In this document: positions 1-8,770 of the stretch, piece by piece | Layout: each line of letters begins with the position of its first letter | Position numbering within the stretch: the first letter of the stretch is position 1 | Assembly (NCBI GenBank): GCA_015063605.1 | Contig: SVTV01000017.1 | Coordinates: 1 to 62,659, forward strand | DNA from: Oscillospiraceae bacterium | GTDB taxonomy: Bacteria > Bacillota > Clostridia > Oscillospirales > SIG627 | Reading direction: 5' to 3' | DNA: 62,659 bases | Position numbers and translations under genes: made by a program | Notes under the pieces: model-generated | What the model saw: the letters and a program-made list of their open reading frames with translations, nothing else | What the model was told of the DNA's origin: nothing | Database searches by the model: none

Positions 1-92
1 ACTATCTCAATATTTTCAACCTGATTAACGGCTCTTGCGTGCGCTTTCATCATACCGCCGCAGCCGATAAGTCCCATCCTTAATTTTTCCAT
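1..92 (-). CDS. Gfo/Idh/MocA-family oxidoreductase, N-terminus only
   Basis: Only the first 30 codons lie inside the window; the gene runs leftward off the edge. The start ATG is the complement of 90-92 and is preceded on the minus strand by a GAAAGGCAG ribosome site. The protein begins MEKLRMGLIGCGGMMKAHAR, a beta strand followed by a glycine-rich turn and a conserved His, as in the Rossmann NAD(P)-binding domain of Gfo/Idh/MocA sugar dehydrogenases. Substrate cannot be told from this piece. Family call by pattern only; other Rossmann oxidoreductases are possible. Confidence 0.65.
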   Translation of the reverse strand, partial: MEKLRMGLIGCGGMMKAHARAVNQVENIEI

Positions 93-156
93 ATTCTTTT
101 CTGCCTTTCATAATATGATAGTCATAGTCTTTTTCGTTCAAGCATCAGCTTCCCGC

Positions 157-179
157 AGAAGCTTTTTTTAATCATATCA
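157..179 (+). terminator. Hairpin with T-run, plus-strand orientation
   Basis: AGCTTC (157-162) and GAAGCT (168-173) form a six-pair stem with loop CCGCA, followed by seven T. On the plus strand this is a short intrinsic terminator, but no plus-strand gene precedes it. It sits just past the stop of the leftward symporter gene, where the minus strand lacks a T-run, so its role is unclear. Confidence 0.3.
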
Positions 180-1556
180 CTTTTTGATTTCGTTGTCAAT
201 ACCTTTATATCCGTAAGCCTTGATATTTTGTTTTTTTGTACTTAGAATAATGAGAGCAGTAAGATTTATGAATGTCATTATACCGTTGAAAATATCTGCT
301 ATGTACCATACCGATCTGCTTGAAATGAATGGTGAAAGGAATATAATTATAATACAAACAGTATTGTATATTGTACCTGTGTGCTTTTTACCGAACAAGT
401 ATTCAGCGCAGCTTCTTCCGTAAAAATTCCAACCGATAACCGAACTTAAAGCAAAAAGACAGAGACAGAGAAAAAGAAATAATTCTGCAGTATATTCATC
501 ATAACTGCCTGAAATTAAGCTGAAACCGCTTTTAAGGAAATCTGATGCAGTTTCCACTCCATTCTTTCCGTTCTGCCAAGCTCCCGTTACTATAGCGGAA
601 AGTGCGGTCAGAGTGCATACTAAAAAGGTATCGAAGATTGTTCCTGTCATCATTACGATCCCCTGCTTTTCCGGAGAGTTTTCCTTTGATGCTGCCGCAG
701 CTATAGGTGAGCTTCCGAGACCTGATTCATTTGCAAATATTCCTCTCGATACTCCCATTCTCAGAGCCTCAGTGAAGCCGGCACCTACAAATCCTCCGGT
801 CGCAGCATTGCCTGTGAAAGCGTATTTGAATATCATTTCAAAGGCTTCGGGCAGTTGTTCAATGTGGCTTATTATAGATAAAAAACATCCGTTAATATAA
901 ATCAGTGCCATGGCGGGAACAAGGTAAACAGTAATCTTTCGTATTCTGCTAGATCCTCCGAATACTACTATTCCGGCAAGGCAGGCTGATATACCTCCGC
1001 AAATAAAGGGGAGCAGCTTAAAATACCCGAAAAGATTGACGGCGGAACTGTATACTGAATTTATCTGCGTTATTGTACCGATTCCAAAGAGAGCTGCCGA
1101 GATAGCACATAAGGCGAATAATTTCGCAGCCTTTTTAAAAATACCGCCTATCCCTTTTTCCATGTATAGAAAGGGACCTCCGCTGTTTTCTGTATCTTTA
1201 CCGTTCCCTTTATTTCTGTATTGTACGGCATTATATCCTTCATAATACTTTATTGCCATACCGAAAAAAGCTGACAACCACATCCAGAATACTGCTCCCG
1301 GACCTCCAATGGACACAGCAATGCATGCACCTATAATATTTCCGGTTCCCATTGAAGCGGATAATGCAGTGCACAGTGAAGTGAAAGCATTGCCTCCGTT
1401 TTTTTCAAAAAACAAAAGTTTGAATCCTGTTTTCAGATGTCTGACCTGAATAAAACCCGTTTTAATTGTTATAATTATTCCCGCAATCAGAATAAGAACA
1501 AGAGTACCGGGACCCCATATATACCTACTTGCAGCTTCAAAAAAATAATCCATCAT
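177..1556 (-). CDS. Sodium:alanine/glycine symporter, AGCS family
   Basis: Inner-membrane secondary transporter expected to import alanine or glycine with a cation. About 460 residues with roughly eleven hydrophobic segments. AGCS signatures are visible: GPGTLVLILIAG in the first helix, SASMGTGNIIG then GGPGAVFWMW, and the hallmark GVSRGIFANESGLGSSPIA in the middle third. Two Met codons (1556, 1553) lie 10-13 nt from an AAAGG site. A GTG (1574) and an ATG (1565) are also in frame but overlap or crowd that site, so I start at 1556. It lies between an oxidoreductase start and the Gld-like ABC operon, with its own leader motif shared with other genes in the window. Family certain, substrate inferred. 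Confidence 0.88.
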   Translation of the reverse strand: MMDYFFEAASRYIWGPGTLVLILIAGIIITIKTGFIQVRHLKTGFKLLFFEKNGGNAFTSLCTALSASMGTGNIIGACIAVSIGGPGAVFWMWLSAFFGMAIKYYEGYNAVQYRNKGNGKDTENSGGPFLYMEKGIGGIFKKAAKLFALCAISAALFGIGTITQINSVYSSAVNLFGYFKLLPFICGGISACLAGIVVFGGSSRIRKITVYLVPAMALIYINGCFLSIISHIEQLPEAFEMIFKYAFTGNAATGGFVGAGFTEALRMGVSRGIFANESGLGSSPIAAAASKENSPEKQGIVMMTGTIFDTFLVCTLTALSAIVTGAWQNGKNGVETASDFLKSGFSLISGSYDEYTAELFLFLCLCLFALSSVIGWNFYGRSCAEYLFGKKHTGTIYNTVCIIIIFLSPFISSRSVWYIADIFNGIMTFINLTALIILSTKKQNIKAYGYKGIDNEIKK

Positions 1557-1635
1557 TATGACCATACCTTTCACACTGATTATATGTATGATTATGAAAA
1601 TAATGACAGACAGATATTCGGCAGATAAATAATAA

Positions 1636-1679
1636 GAAAAAGGCTTATCTCAAATGCTAAAAGCAAGAGAGGTAAGCCT
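1636..1679 (-). terminator. Intrinsic terminator of the Gld-like ABC operon
   Basis: AGGCTTATCTC and GAGAGGTAAGCCT (ending at 1679) form a long stem. Read on the minus strand the second arm is followed by TTTTTC. It lies directly after the stop of the DUF4340 gene, so it ends that leftward operon. Confidence 0.7.
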
Positions 1680-1696
1680 ATTATTATTTAATATTA

Positions 1697-3472
1697 TCAG
1701 AATTCGTCGCCGATAACGGGTTCATTCTTCTGTACCTTGACTGTATCGGAAGCAAGCTTCTTTATATAGTCACGGCTTACATAGAATTCACCCTTACCGT
1801 CGATGGTGTAATAGCTCTTACGTGTTGCTATATCGTAGAATACGTATTCACGCTCAATACCCTTGGCAGTCGTAACCTTGATAGTTGCGGAGGGATCTAG
1901 ACCCTCTGCATCCTCCATGGAAGCGTATCCGCCGTTCTGGATGTAAAGAAGAGCCATGTAATACTGACGGAAGTTCTTTGTATCTATCTTCTTTCCGTTG
2001 CAGAGAACTGTAAGGTCATCGCCCTTACCTTCGTTTACGTAGGAAATGTCAAACTTTACCTTTTCTCCGCCGGCATTTACTTCGATGGAAGCAACGTCAT
2101 TGATGAACATGGAGAAGATTCCGCTTTCAACATACTTGATGAGATCCCAATCGATCCACTTGTATATATCCTGAGGAATAGCGGCTATAACGTCAAACAT
2201 AAGAGAATAAACGTAATAGTAGCCGTCTACAAGATCGCCTATATAAAGAGTGGTGGTCGTACCGGGTGTATCGTCTTCTTCATTATCGTCAAAGTAATAG
2301 CTTACCTTGTGTGCGTACTTTCCTTCTTCGTTAATAATCTTATATTCCTTGAGAATATTAACGAACTTTTCCTGATCCTCCTTCTTGTCGCTGTTGAGAT
2401 ACTTGAATATATCGTATTCAACTACCTTTTCCCCGATAGGGGATATAAAGCACTGAAGGATAGTGGTGGAGAAGTTTGTGGCAGAGGGAACATAGTTACC
2501 GGGATAAAGCATCTTGTGAGAATCGGAGTAAGCTTCTGCTTTCTTTTCTTCTTCGCTGAGGTGAACTATTTCCACGAACTTTTCGCCATTCTTTTCAACT
2601 ACGAAATCCGTAATGTTGAAGTAGAGAGACTGGTCAATCTTAGGAGCTATCTGAGCTACAAAGAATGTCTTGATATCTGCAAGGAAGGATTCTTCAAGAG
2701 TTGTATCGAGAATGAATATAGCATCCTTGCCATCGAGCATAGCGTAATAACCGCCCTCGGTGAGTATCTTATTTCCTATCATAAGGGAATAATGAACATT
2801 CTTATAAGTCGTCTTGTCAAGCATCGTTATTCTTACCTTGGCAAGACAAGTATCTTCCGTGAGACCATATACCGAAAGATCGTCTTCGTACTCCATCAAA
2901 TGCTTCATGGAAAGCATATAATAAGTATTTACGACGAGATTAGATATACTTTCGGGATTATATGTCAGATATTCGGCTCCGTCAAAATAAAGCTCATTAT
3001 CTTCTCCACGATAATAGCGGAAATCGCCGTACTGATTGGAGATGATTATTTCCTGAATATCATCCTTCGTATATTCGGGAATCACGAAATATCTGCCGTT
3101 GGGTCCGATAGGATCGTTCCATGCATCTACAGTTATCTCGGGAGCAAGAATCTCCTTGAGTACCGTTGCCTGAAGCACTGCGTATACGCCGCCCAGAATC
3201 ATTACAACGGCGAGAGCAAGAACGATAAGTCTTTTCTGTGATGAAAGAGAAGCGGATTTTCCTTTTTTTGCGGACTTTCTGCGCTTTTCTTCCGCGTCAT
3301 CATAAATAAATATATTGGGAAGAGCAGAGGAGGAGCCGATAACAGGCTGTGTACCGTCGGAAGCTGCCTGATCGGAGGAAGAGCTTTCTTCCTCTTCCAC
3401 GGGTGCCTCTATTATTATGTCTTCCTTGGGCTCCGATGACGATGATCTGTCCTTCTTGAATTCATCCGTCAT
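1697..3472 (-). CDS. DUF4340 protein of a Gld-type ABC system
   Basis: Predicted membrane-anchored accessory subunit of an uncharacterised ABC exporter related to the gliding-motility Gld system. The first 80 residues are acidic and Ser-rich (EEEESSSSD, SSSEPKED), then one membrane helix (about 81-101, RLIVLALAVVMILGGVYAVL), then a large beta-rich extracytoplasmic part resembling two DUF4340 repeats (for example YNPESISNLVVNTYYMLSMK). The start ATG follows GGAGG and overlaps the stop of the upstream GldG-like gene by 4 bp (ATGA), implying translational coupling. It is the last gene of the four-gene operon. Transport substrate is unknown; Clostridia with this operon do not glide, so motility is not implied. 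Confidence 0.8.
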   Translation of the reverse strand: MTDEFKKDRSSSSEPKEDIIIEAPVEEEESSSSDQAASDGTQPVIGSSSALPNIFIYDDAEEKRRKSAKKGKSASLSSQKRLIVLALAVVMILGGVYAVLQATVLKEILAPEITVDAWNDPIGPNGRYFVIPEYTKDDIQEIIISNQYGDFRYYRGEDNELYFDGAEYLTYNPESISNLVVNTYYMLSMKHLMEYEDDLSVYGLTEDTCLAKVRITMLDKTTYKNVHYSLMIGNKILTEGGYYAMLDGKDAIFILDTTLEESFLADIKTFFVAQIAPKIDQSLYFNITDFVVEKNGEKFVEIVHLSEEEKKAEAYSDSHKMLYPGNYVPSATNFSTTILQCFISPIGEKVVEYDIFKYLNSDKKEDQEKFVNILKEYKIINEEGKYAHKVSYYFDDNEEDDTPGTTTTLYIGDLVDGYYYVYSLMFDVIAAIPQDIYKWIDWDLIKYVESGIFSMFINDVASIEVNAGGEKVKFDISYVNEGKGDDLTVLCNGKKIDTKNFRQYYMALLYIQNGGYASMEDAEGLDPSATIKVTTAKGIEREYVFYDIATRKSYYTIDGKGEFYVSRDYIKKLASDTVKVQKNEPVIGDEF

Positions 3473-4956
3473 CTATACTTCCTCCTTACGATAGCAACCG
3501 CTACTCCGCAAACGAGAACGATGGACGGAATAAGGGCTGACAATATAATTGTAAGATTGTTTGCTATTTCGGAATCGAGCTTCAAGGTGTCATCATCAGT
3601 ACGCTTCCAATCAATATCGACCGTTGTGGAGGTCTGACCCATTACCTTCATTATGTTGAAGATAATGTCATTGTTACCGTATGAAGCCGCATATGTGAGC
3701 TCTGTAAATGTAGTTGATCCGCAAACGAGAATGTTTGTTTTGGTGTTTACATTGTTGATATATTCCATCTTTGTGGCAAATGCCATAACGGGATATTCAC
3801 CGTATACCTTTTCTCCGTCCTTTACTATATATCCGCTCTTATGGCTGGAAAGGACAGCGCCTGCCGCTTTTTCGCTTTCATCACTTGCACCGTAAAGGAG
3901 AGTGATGGGAACAGCCTGGATAGCGATAGTGTTAGGAGGACTCTCAAGGGAACTTACAGGCTCATGGAGCTGCTTTGCATAGGAATCAACATACTGTAAA
4001 ACGATGGTATTGGGCGCATTGTTGATGCACTTTTCTTCGTCAAGAACCGTGGTGTGGTAGTTGATAACGATGCCCCATTCCTCAAGGACCGCATCAAGCT
4101 CGGGCATTTCGGGAGTATCCTTGTCCACGAATACCATCATGTGGCGGCGGGAATTGAGATAATCTGTGATCTTATCGATCTCGCTTCTTCCGGACTGATT
4201 GGAGCTGAATATACCGGAAAAGTCCTTCTGAGGATCGCTTATAACGAGTATTCTTGTGTCGTCGCTTATATCCTCCGTAGCGAGGTTCTTTCTCTGAACA
4301 TCGAATCCGGAATCTACAAACATTTCTTCAAGCTGAACGGGAACGCTTTCGCCGTGACCCTGAGTAAAGGTTACGACGGGCATTTTTTCGTGTGCGACTG
4401 CAAGTATTGAGGAGGTAAATCTCTGTTCACCCTTAAAGCCGTATACATCGCCTGTGCTTTCCGCATAAACGAAGCAGTTCTTTATCTGGAATACCTTGCA
4501 GCGATATTCACTTTCAACGATGATAGACATTGTGGAAAGGGAGTGGCCCATTGCCTTGTAGCTTGCAAGAGCTGCGGGATTGCTTATGATATCAAGGTAT
4601 TCTATCTTGATGTTGTCGAAGCGTCTTTCGTATTCCTGAACGCAGGAAAGAACGAGCTTATATGTTTCATCGTTTTCAAGAGAATCGAGAGGCATACAGA
4701 ACTTAATGGTTATTTCAGTATCTATATCCTTGAGAAGCTCGTCGGTAGCCTCGGAAACGCCGTATATCTGATTCTTGGTCAAGTCGATGAAGAAACCGAA
4801 CTTGGTGGCAAGTGCAGAGAATATTACGTTAAATATAATTAATGCGGCAACAAATACAGCTGTTATGGATATGGAAACGGAGCCGTATTTGAATTTGCGC
4901 GTAGAGGTCAGTCCGTTGGGCTGATGCTGTGTCTTTTTCATTTGATCTTTATTCAT
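3469..4956 (-). CDS. GldG-like ABC transporter auxiliary protein
   Basis: Membrane-anchored partner of the neighbouring ABC-2 permease. It has an N-terminal signal-anchor helix (about residues 26-48, SISITAVFVAALIIFNVIFS), an extracytoplasmic domain of the ABC-type uncharacterised GldG family (phrases FFIDLTKNQIYGVSEAT, TFTQGHGE, VISDPQKDF), and a C-terminal helix (ALIPSIVLVCGVAVAIV) ending in a basic RRKYR tail. The ATG at 4956 sits 11 nt after GGAGG. An in-frame TTG at 4983 lies upstream of that site and is unlikely. Operon order ATPase-permease-GldG-DUF4340 is typical of Clostridia and Bacteroidota. Function beyond export is not established. Confidence 0.82.
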   Translation of the reverse strand: MNKDQMKKTQHQPNGLTSTRKFKYGSVSISITAVFVAALIIFNVIFSALATKFGFFIDLTKNQIYGVSEATDELLKDIDTEITIKFCMPLDSLENDETYKLVLSCVQEYERRFDNIKIEYLDIISNPAALASYKAMGHSLSTMSIIVESEYRCKVFQIKNCFVYAESTGDVYGFKGEQRFTSSILAVAHEKMPVVTFTQGHGESVPVQLEEMFVDSGFDVQRKNLATEDISDDTRILVISDPQKDFSGIFSSNQSGRSEIDKITDYLNSRRHMMVFVDKDTPEMPELDAVLEEWGIVINYHTTVLDEEKCINNAPNTIVLQYVDSYAKQLHEPVSSLESPPNTIAIQAVPITLLYGASDESEKAAGAVLSSHKSGYIVKDGEKVYGEYPVMAFATKMEYINNVNTKTNILVCGSTTFTELTYAASYGNNDIIFNIMKVMGQTSTTVDIDWKRTDDDTLKLDSEIANNLTIILSALIPSIVLVCGVAVAIVRRKYR

Positions 4957-4995
4957 TTGATTTATTTCCTCCGTACATTTCAAACTGCGGCAAGC

Positions 4996-5706
4996 TTATT
5001 CCCAACGGCGCTTTTCGTATACTCTTACTGTGAAGAATATGAAAACCGCAGTAATGGAAATATAATATATCAAAGCATTAAAGTCAAAGTAACCGTAAGT
5101 AAATGCATAATAGCGGTCAAATACGGAGAGCCATTTAACGAATGCTCTGAGCACATGAGCTGTATCGGGAATGTAAGAGGATACAAGACCAAGACCCAGC
5201 ATAAAGAATATGCTCACTATCGTGATAAGTGCGGATATGAGCTGGTTTTCCGTGAGGGAAGAGATGAAAAGCCCGAGAGCAATGAATGCCGCCCCTATAA
5301 GGAGCATACCCAATGTGGTGGCGAAAAGCACCGCTGTGTTGGGTTCGCCGAACATATAAAGAGTGATGAAGTTGATACAGGAGGTAAGAAGCGTTCCGGC
5401 GAAAAGTGTGTATGCCGCCAAAAACTTAGCCATTACCATCTGTGTTATTGTTATGGGAGAGGTGAGCAGTATCTGTTCCGTTTTAAGCTTCTTCTCTTCG
5501 CTCAGAAGCTTCATGGTGAGAAGGGGAACAAGGATAATGCAGAAAAACATAAGAGCAATATAATATGTTGATACGTCGGAGCTTCCCAATTTAAGTGTGG
5601 TGAAGGAAAAAGCCAGACCACTCATTATCATGAATACAACTATGAACACATAGCCGATGGGAGTAATGAAATAGGAACGAAGCTCTCTTTTGTAAATTGC
5701 AAGCAT
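4996..5706 (-). CDS. ABC-2 type permease, GldF-like
   Basis: Membrane subunit of the ABC exporter. 236 residues with about six hydrophobic segments. It begins MLAIYKRELRSYFITPIGYV, the amphipathic N-terminus followed by first helix typical of ABC-2 permeases, and contains LLSEEKKLKTEQILLTSPIT, a cytoplasmic loop characteristic of this subfamily. It follows the ATPase gene by about 60 bp and precedes the GldG-like gene by about 40 bp, so the four genes form one transcription unit. Ribosome site is weak (GAAAG). Substrate unknown. Confidence 0.85.
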   Translation of the reverse strand: MLAIYKRELRSYFITPIGYVFIVVFMIMSGLAFSFTTLKLGSSDVSTYYIALMFFCIILVPLLTMKLLSEEKKLKTEQILLTSPITITQMVMAKFLAAYTLFAGTLLTSCINFITLYMFGEPNTAVLFATTLGMLLIGAAFIALGLFISSLTENQLISALITIVSIFFMLGLGLVSSYIPDTAHVLRAFVKWLSVFDRYYAFTYGYFDFNALIYYISITAVFIFFTVRVYEKRRWE

Positions 5707-5766
5707 CGGTAGTTTCTTTCGGCGCTATGCCGATTCCTTTCTTTTGGATATTTTAAAAAACTTTTT

Positions 5767-6738
5767 TTAACGGTTTTTAGCGGCTTCAAGCTTATTTCTG
5801 GGATCACGGTCATTTGTGATGAGGGTGATGAATACATCCTCAAGACTCATGCCCATAGCTTCAAGTCCCACAAGAGGCCAACCCTTATCGGCAAGAGCAA
5901 AGAAAAGAGGCTTTCTTATGTCTATACCGGGCTGAGCTTCTATCATGTATGTGAAGGCTTCTCCGTCACGTTCTGCAAGAACGTCTACGAATATAACGCC
6001 CTGTACCGTCTTAAGATGCTTGAGAACATCCTGCTTGGGACCGGAGATCTTTGCAACAAGCTTTCTCGGACCGGATGTTATCTGAGCTATGTTTTCAGTT
6101 CTTTCGTTCGCAATTATTCTTCCGCGGTTAATAATTATGATCCTGTCGCAGACAGCCTGTACCTCGGGGAGAATGTGTGTGGAAAGAATTATCGTGTGAT
6201 CCTTACCCAACGCCTTGATAAGATTTCTGATATCGATTATCTGCTTGGGGTCAAGACCTACCGTAGGCTCGTCGAATATAAGCACGGGAGGATTTCCCAC
6301 GAGAGCCTGAGCTATACCGACTCTCTGCTTGTAGCCCTTGGAAAGGTTCTTTATCGTTCTGTCGTAAACATCTGTCAGACGAACGACTTCACATATTTCC
6401 GAAAGGTGCTTCTTTCTGTTAAGGGTAGTGCCCTTGAGATCATATACGAAATTCAGATATTCACGGACAGTCATCTCAAGATAGAGAGGAGGCTGCTCGG
6501 GAAGAAAACCGATATTTCTCTTTGCTTCCAAAGGATTCTCGAGAATGTCGGTGCCGTTTATCTTTACCGAACCGGAGGTGGATGATATGTATCCGGTTAT
6601 AATGTTCATTGTGGTCGATTTACCCGCACCGTTGGGGCCGAGGAATCCCACTACCTCTCCTGCTTCAATGTTGAAGGAGAGATTGTTTACGACTGTTTTT
6701 TCGCCGTATTTTTTCGTTATACCGTTAATTTCGATCAT
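5767..6738 (-). CDS. ABC transporter ATP-binding protein, GldA-like
   Basis: Cytoplasmic ATPase that powers the downstream permease. All nucleotide-binding motifs are present: Walker A GPNGAGKST (about 34-42), Q-loop GFLPEQPPLY, signature LSKGYKQRVG, Walker B VLIFDEPTVGLDP and H-loop LSTHILPE. The last 100 residues form the C-terminal extension common to ABC-2 export ATPases (DUF4162-like region, DGEAFTYMIEA). First gene of the leftward operon, with a candidate promoter at 6836-6864. Export rather than import is inferred from the ABC-2 partner. Confidence 0.88.
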   Translation of the reverse strand: MIEINGITKKYGEKTVVNNLSFNIEAGEVVGFLGPNGAGKSTTMNIITGYISSTSGSVKINGTDILENPLEAKRNIGFLPEQPPLYLEMTVREYLNFVYDLKGTTLNRKKHLSEICEVVRLTDVYDRTIKNLSKGYKQRVGIAQALVGNPPVLIFDEPTVGLDPKQIIDIRNLIKALGKDHTIILSTHILPEVQAVCDRIIIINRGRIIANERTENIAQITSGPRKLVAKISGPKQDVLKHLKTVQGVIFVDVLAERDGEAFTYMIEAQPGIDIRKPLFFALADKGWPLVGLEAMGMSLEDVFITLITNDRDPRNKLEAAKNR

Positions 6739-6785
6739 ACAACTGATGTATCCTTACGTAAAGGAATATCCTTCCTTGATTTATT

Positions 6786-6826
6786 GCGAAAGAAAGCTTT
6801 TACGTATCTGTCAAGCTTTCTTCCGC
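6786..6826. repeat. Inverted repeat in the ABC-operon leader
   Basis: A 14-bp arm at 6786-6799 (GCG then AAAGAAAGCTT with one unpaired base) is repeated inverted at 6813-6826, with a 13-nt loop. On either strand there is no T-run, so it is not a standard terminator. It lies between the candidate promoter and the ATPase start, where it could be an operator or an mRNA-stability hairpin. Confidence 0.5.
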
Positions 6827-6835
6827 TTATTTGAA

Positions 6836-6864
6836 ATTATGTGAACCAAAACAACTCTTGTCAT
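6836..6864 (-). promoter_or_regulatory. Candidate sigma-A promoter for the ABC operon
   Basis: On the minus strand ATGACA (6859-6864) and CATAAT (6836-6841) are separated by 17 bp, each one or two bases from consensus. It is about 100 bp upstream of the ATPase start. Confidence 0.4.
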
Positions 6865-6939
6865 GATATCAAAATGTATCTAATTTCATGTGAAGAGTAA
6901 GAAAATACATTATGAAAAAGTGATAGTTTTTTGTGATTA

Positions 6940-8712
6940 TTATTCTTCTGTCTCTGTTTTTGTAACGGCGATGGAAAGATCCGCAAGGGACTGATCGGGA
7001 ACCCGGGAGGGACAGCCTGTCATAAGCTCGGAAGCGTTCTGTACCTTCGGGAACGCTATAACGTCTCTTATGGCATCGAGACCCAATACAAGGCTTACGA
7101 GTCTGTCGAGACCGAATGCAAGTCCTGCATGAGGGGGAGCACCGTACTTGAATGCATCAAGCAGGAATCCGAATTTTTCCTGAGCTTCCTCGGGGGAAAG
7201 ACCAATAGCAGCAAATACTCTTTCCTGAACGTCTCTTCTGTGGATACGAACGGATCCGCCGCCCATTTCCCAACCGTTGAGTACTATATCGTATGCCTTT
7301 GCGCATACACGTGCGGGATCGCTTTCAAGATACTGAAGATCCTCATCCTTGGGAGCTGTGAAGGGGTGATGCATTGCAACGTATCTGTCTTCTTCCTCAT
7401 CATATTCGAACATGGGGAAGTCTGTGATCCAAACAAATTCATACTTGTTCTTATCGGCAAGGCCGAGCTGAGCCGCAACGTGGCAGCGGAGAGCGCCGAG
7501 AGAGTCGAATACTACCTTGTTCTTTGCATCCGCTACTACGAAGAGTATGTCACCCTCAGCGAAATCGCAGATGGAGAATATGTTATTCTTTTCTTCTTCG
7601 GAAAGGAACTTGAGGAAGGATGATGTGAGCTCTGTTGTGTGCTTGCACCATGCAAGACCCTTTGCACCGTAGCTCTTTATGAACTGTGTGAGCTTATCTA
7701 TATCCTTGCGGGTGAATTTGTCACCATAACCCTTAATGTTTATCGCACGAACGCTTCCCGTTTCGCAAGCGGATGCGAATACGGAGAATTCACTGCCCTT
7801 GACCGCTTCGGAAATATCCTTTATTTCAAAGCCGTAACGAAGGTCGGGCTTATCGGAGCCGAAACGCTCCATAGCTTCCTTGTATGCGAGACGCTTGATG
7901 GGAAGCTGTACCTCTATACCTACGAACTTTTCGAATATTCTCTTTAAGAATCTTTCGTTTACATCGATAACATCATCAACATCCGCAAAGGACATTTCAA
8001 GGTCGATCTGTGTGAATTCGGGTTGCCTGTCGGCTCTCAGGTCTTCATCTCTGAAACACTTCGCTATCTGCATGTATCTGTCAAAGCCCGAAAGCATGAG
8101 AAGCTGCTTATAAAGCTGAGGAGACTGGGGAAGAGCATAGAAGGAACCGGGATGTACACGGCTGGGAACGAGATAGTCTCTTGCTCCCTCGGGTGTTGCC
8201 TTTACGAGAACGGGAGTTTCTATTTCATAAAAACCGTTTTCGCTGAAGAAGTCTCTTGTTTCCTTAGCTATTTTTGATCTTGTAATTATGTTGTTGCGAA
8301 GGTCTGGACGGCGGAGATCGAGATATCTGTATTTCAATCTCAATTCCGGCTTAACGTCCGAGTTTTCGACTATTTCGAAGGGAGGTGTTGCGGAGGAGCT
8401 GAGAAGCTCAAGGGATGTTACCGCTATTTCAATTTCTCCCGTTGCCATATTCTTGTTTACCGCACCCTCCGCTCTGGGACGGACTGTACCGGATGCACGC
8501 ATTACGTATTCGCTTCTTGCGGCAAATGCCGTCTCGAATACGCTCTTTTCCGTAGCCTCGTCAAAAGCAAGCTGTACGATACCGGAAACGTCTCTGAGGT
8601 CGATGAATATAAGACTTCCCAGGTCTCTCTGCTTCTGTACCCATCCGCATACGGATACTTCTTTTCCTATTTCGTCAGATGTGATTTTTCCGCAATAATG
8701 TGTTCTGTACAT
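6940..8712 (-). CDS. aspS: Aspartyl-tRNA synthetase
   Basis: Class II synthetase charging tRNA-Asp (in many Clostridia also tRNA-Asn, a non-discriminating form). 590 residues, the normal bacterial length. Visible are the N-terminal OB-fold anticodon-binding domain (VCGWVQKQRDLGSLIFIDLRD), motif 2 (FRDEDLRADRQPEFTQIDLE), a bacterial GAD insertion domain in the middle, and motif 3 (GLAFGLDRLVSLVLG). Start ATG at 8712 reads MYRTHYCGKI. It follows hisS by about 60 bp on the same strand, a common hisS-aspS pairing, so they are probably co-transcribed. I find no T-box leader in the short gap. Confidence 0.97.
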   Translation of the reverse strand: MYRTHYCGKITSDEIGKEVSVCGWVQKQRDLGSLIFIDLRDVSGIVQLAFDEATEKSVFETAFAARSEYVMRASGTVRPRAEGAVNKNMATGEIEIAVTSLELLSSSATPPFEIVENSDVKPELRLKYRYLDLRRPDLRNNIITRSKIAKETRDFFSENGFYEIETPVLVKATPEGARDYLVPSRVHPGSFYALPQSPQLYKQLLMLSGFDRYMQIAKCFRDEDLRADRQPEFTQIDLEMSFADVDDVIDVNERFLKRIFEKFVGIEVQLPIKRLAYKEAMERFGSDKPDLRYGFEIKDISEAVKGSEFSVFASACETGSVRAINIKGYGDKFTRKDIDKLTQFIKSYGAKGLAWCKHTTELTSSFLKFLSEEEKNNIFSICDFAEGDILFVVADAKNKVVFDSLGALRCHVAAQLGLADKNKYEFVWITDFPMFEYDEEEDRYVAMHHPFTAPKDEDLQYLESDPARVCAKAYDIVLNGWEMGGGSVRIHRRDVQERVFAAIGLSPEEAQEKFGFLLDAFKYGAPPHAGLAFGLDRLVSLVLGLDAIRDVIAFPKVQNASELMTGCPSRVPDQSLADLSIAVTKTETEE

Positions 8713-8770
8713 GATATAAGTAATACTCCCGTTATCAAACTATATATTTTCCGTTTTTTTGTTTACTTCT

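Noticed and set aside
2309..3241. 310-codon open frame on the plus strand
   Set aside because: It lies wholly antisense to the DUF4340 gene, has no ribosome site, and its product has no family-like pattern.
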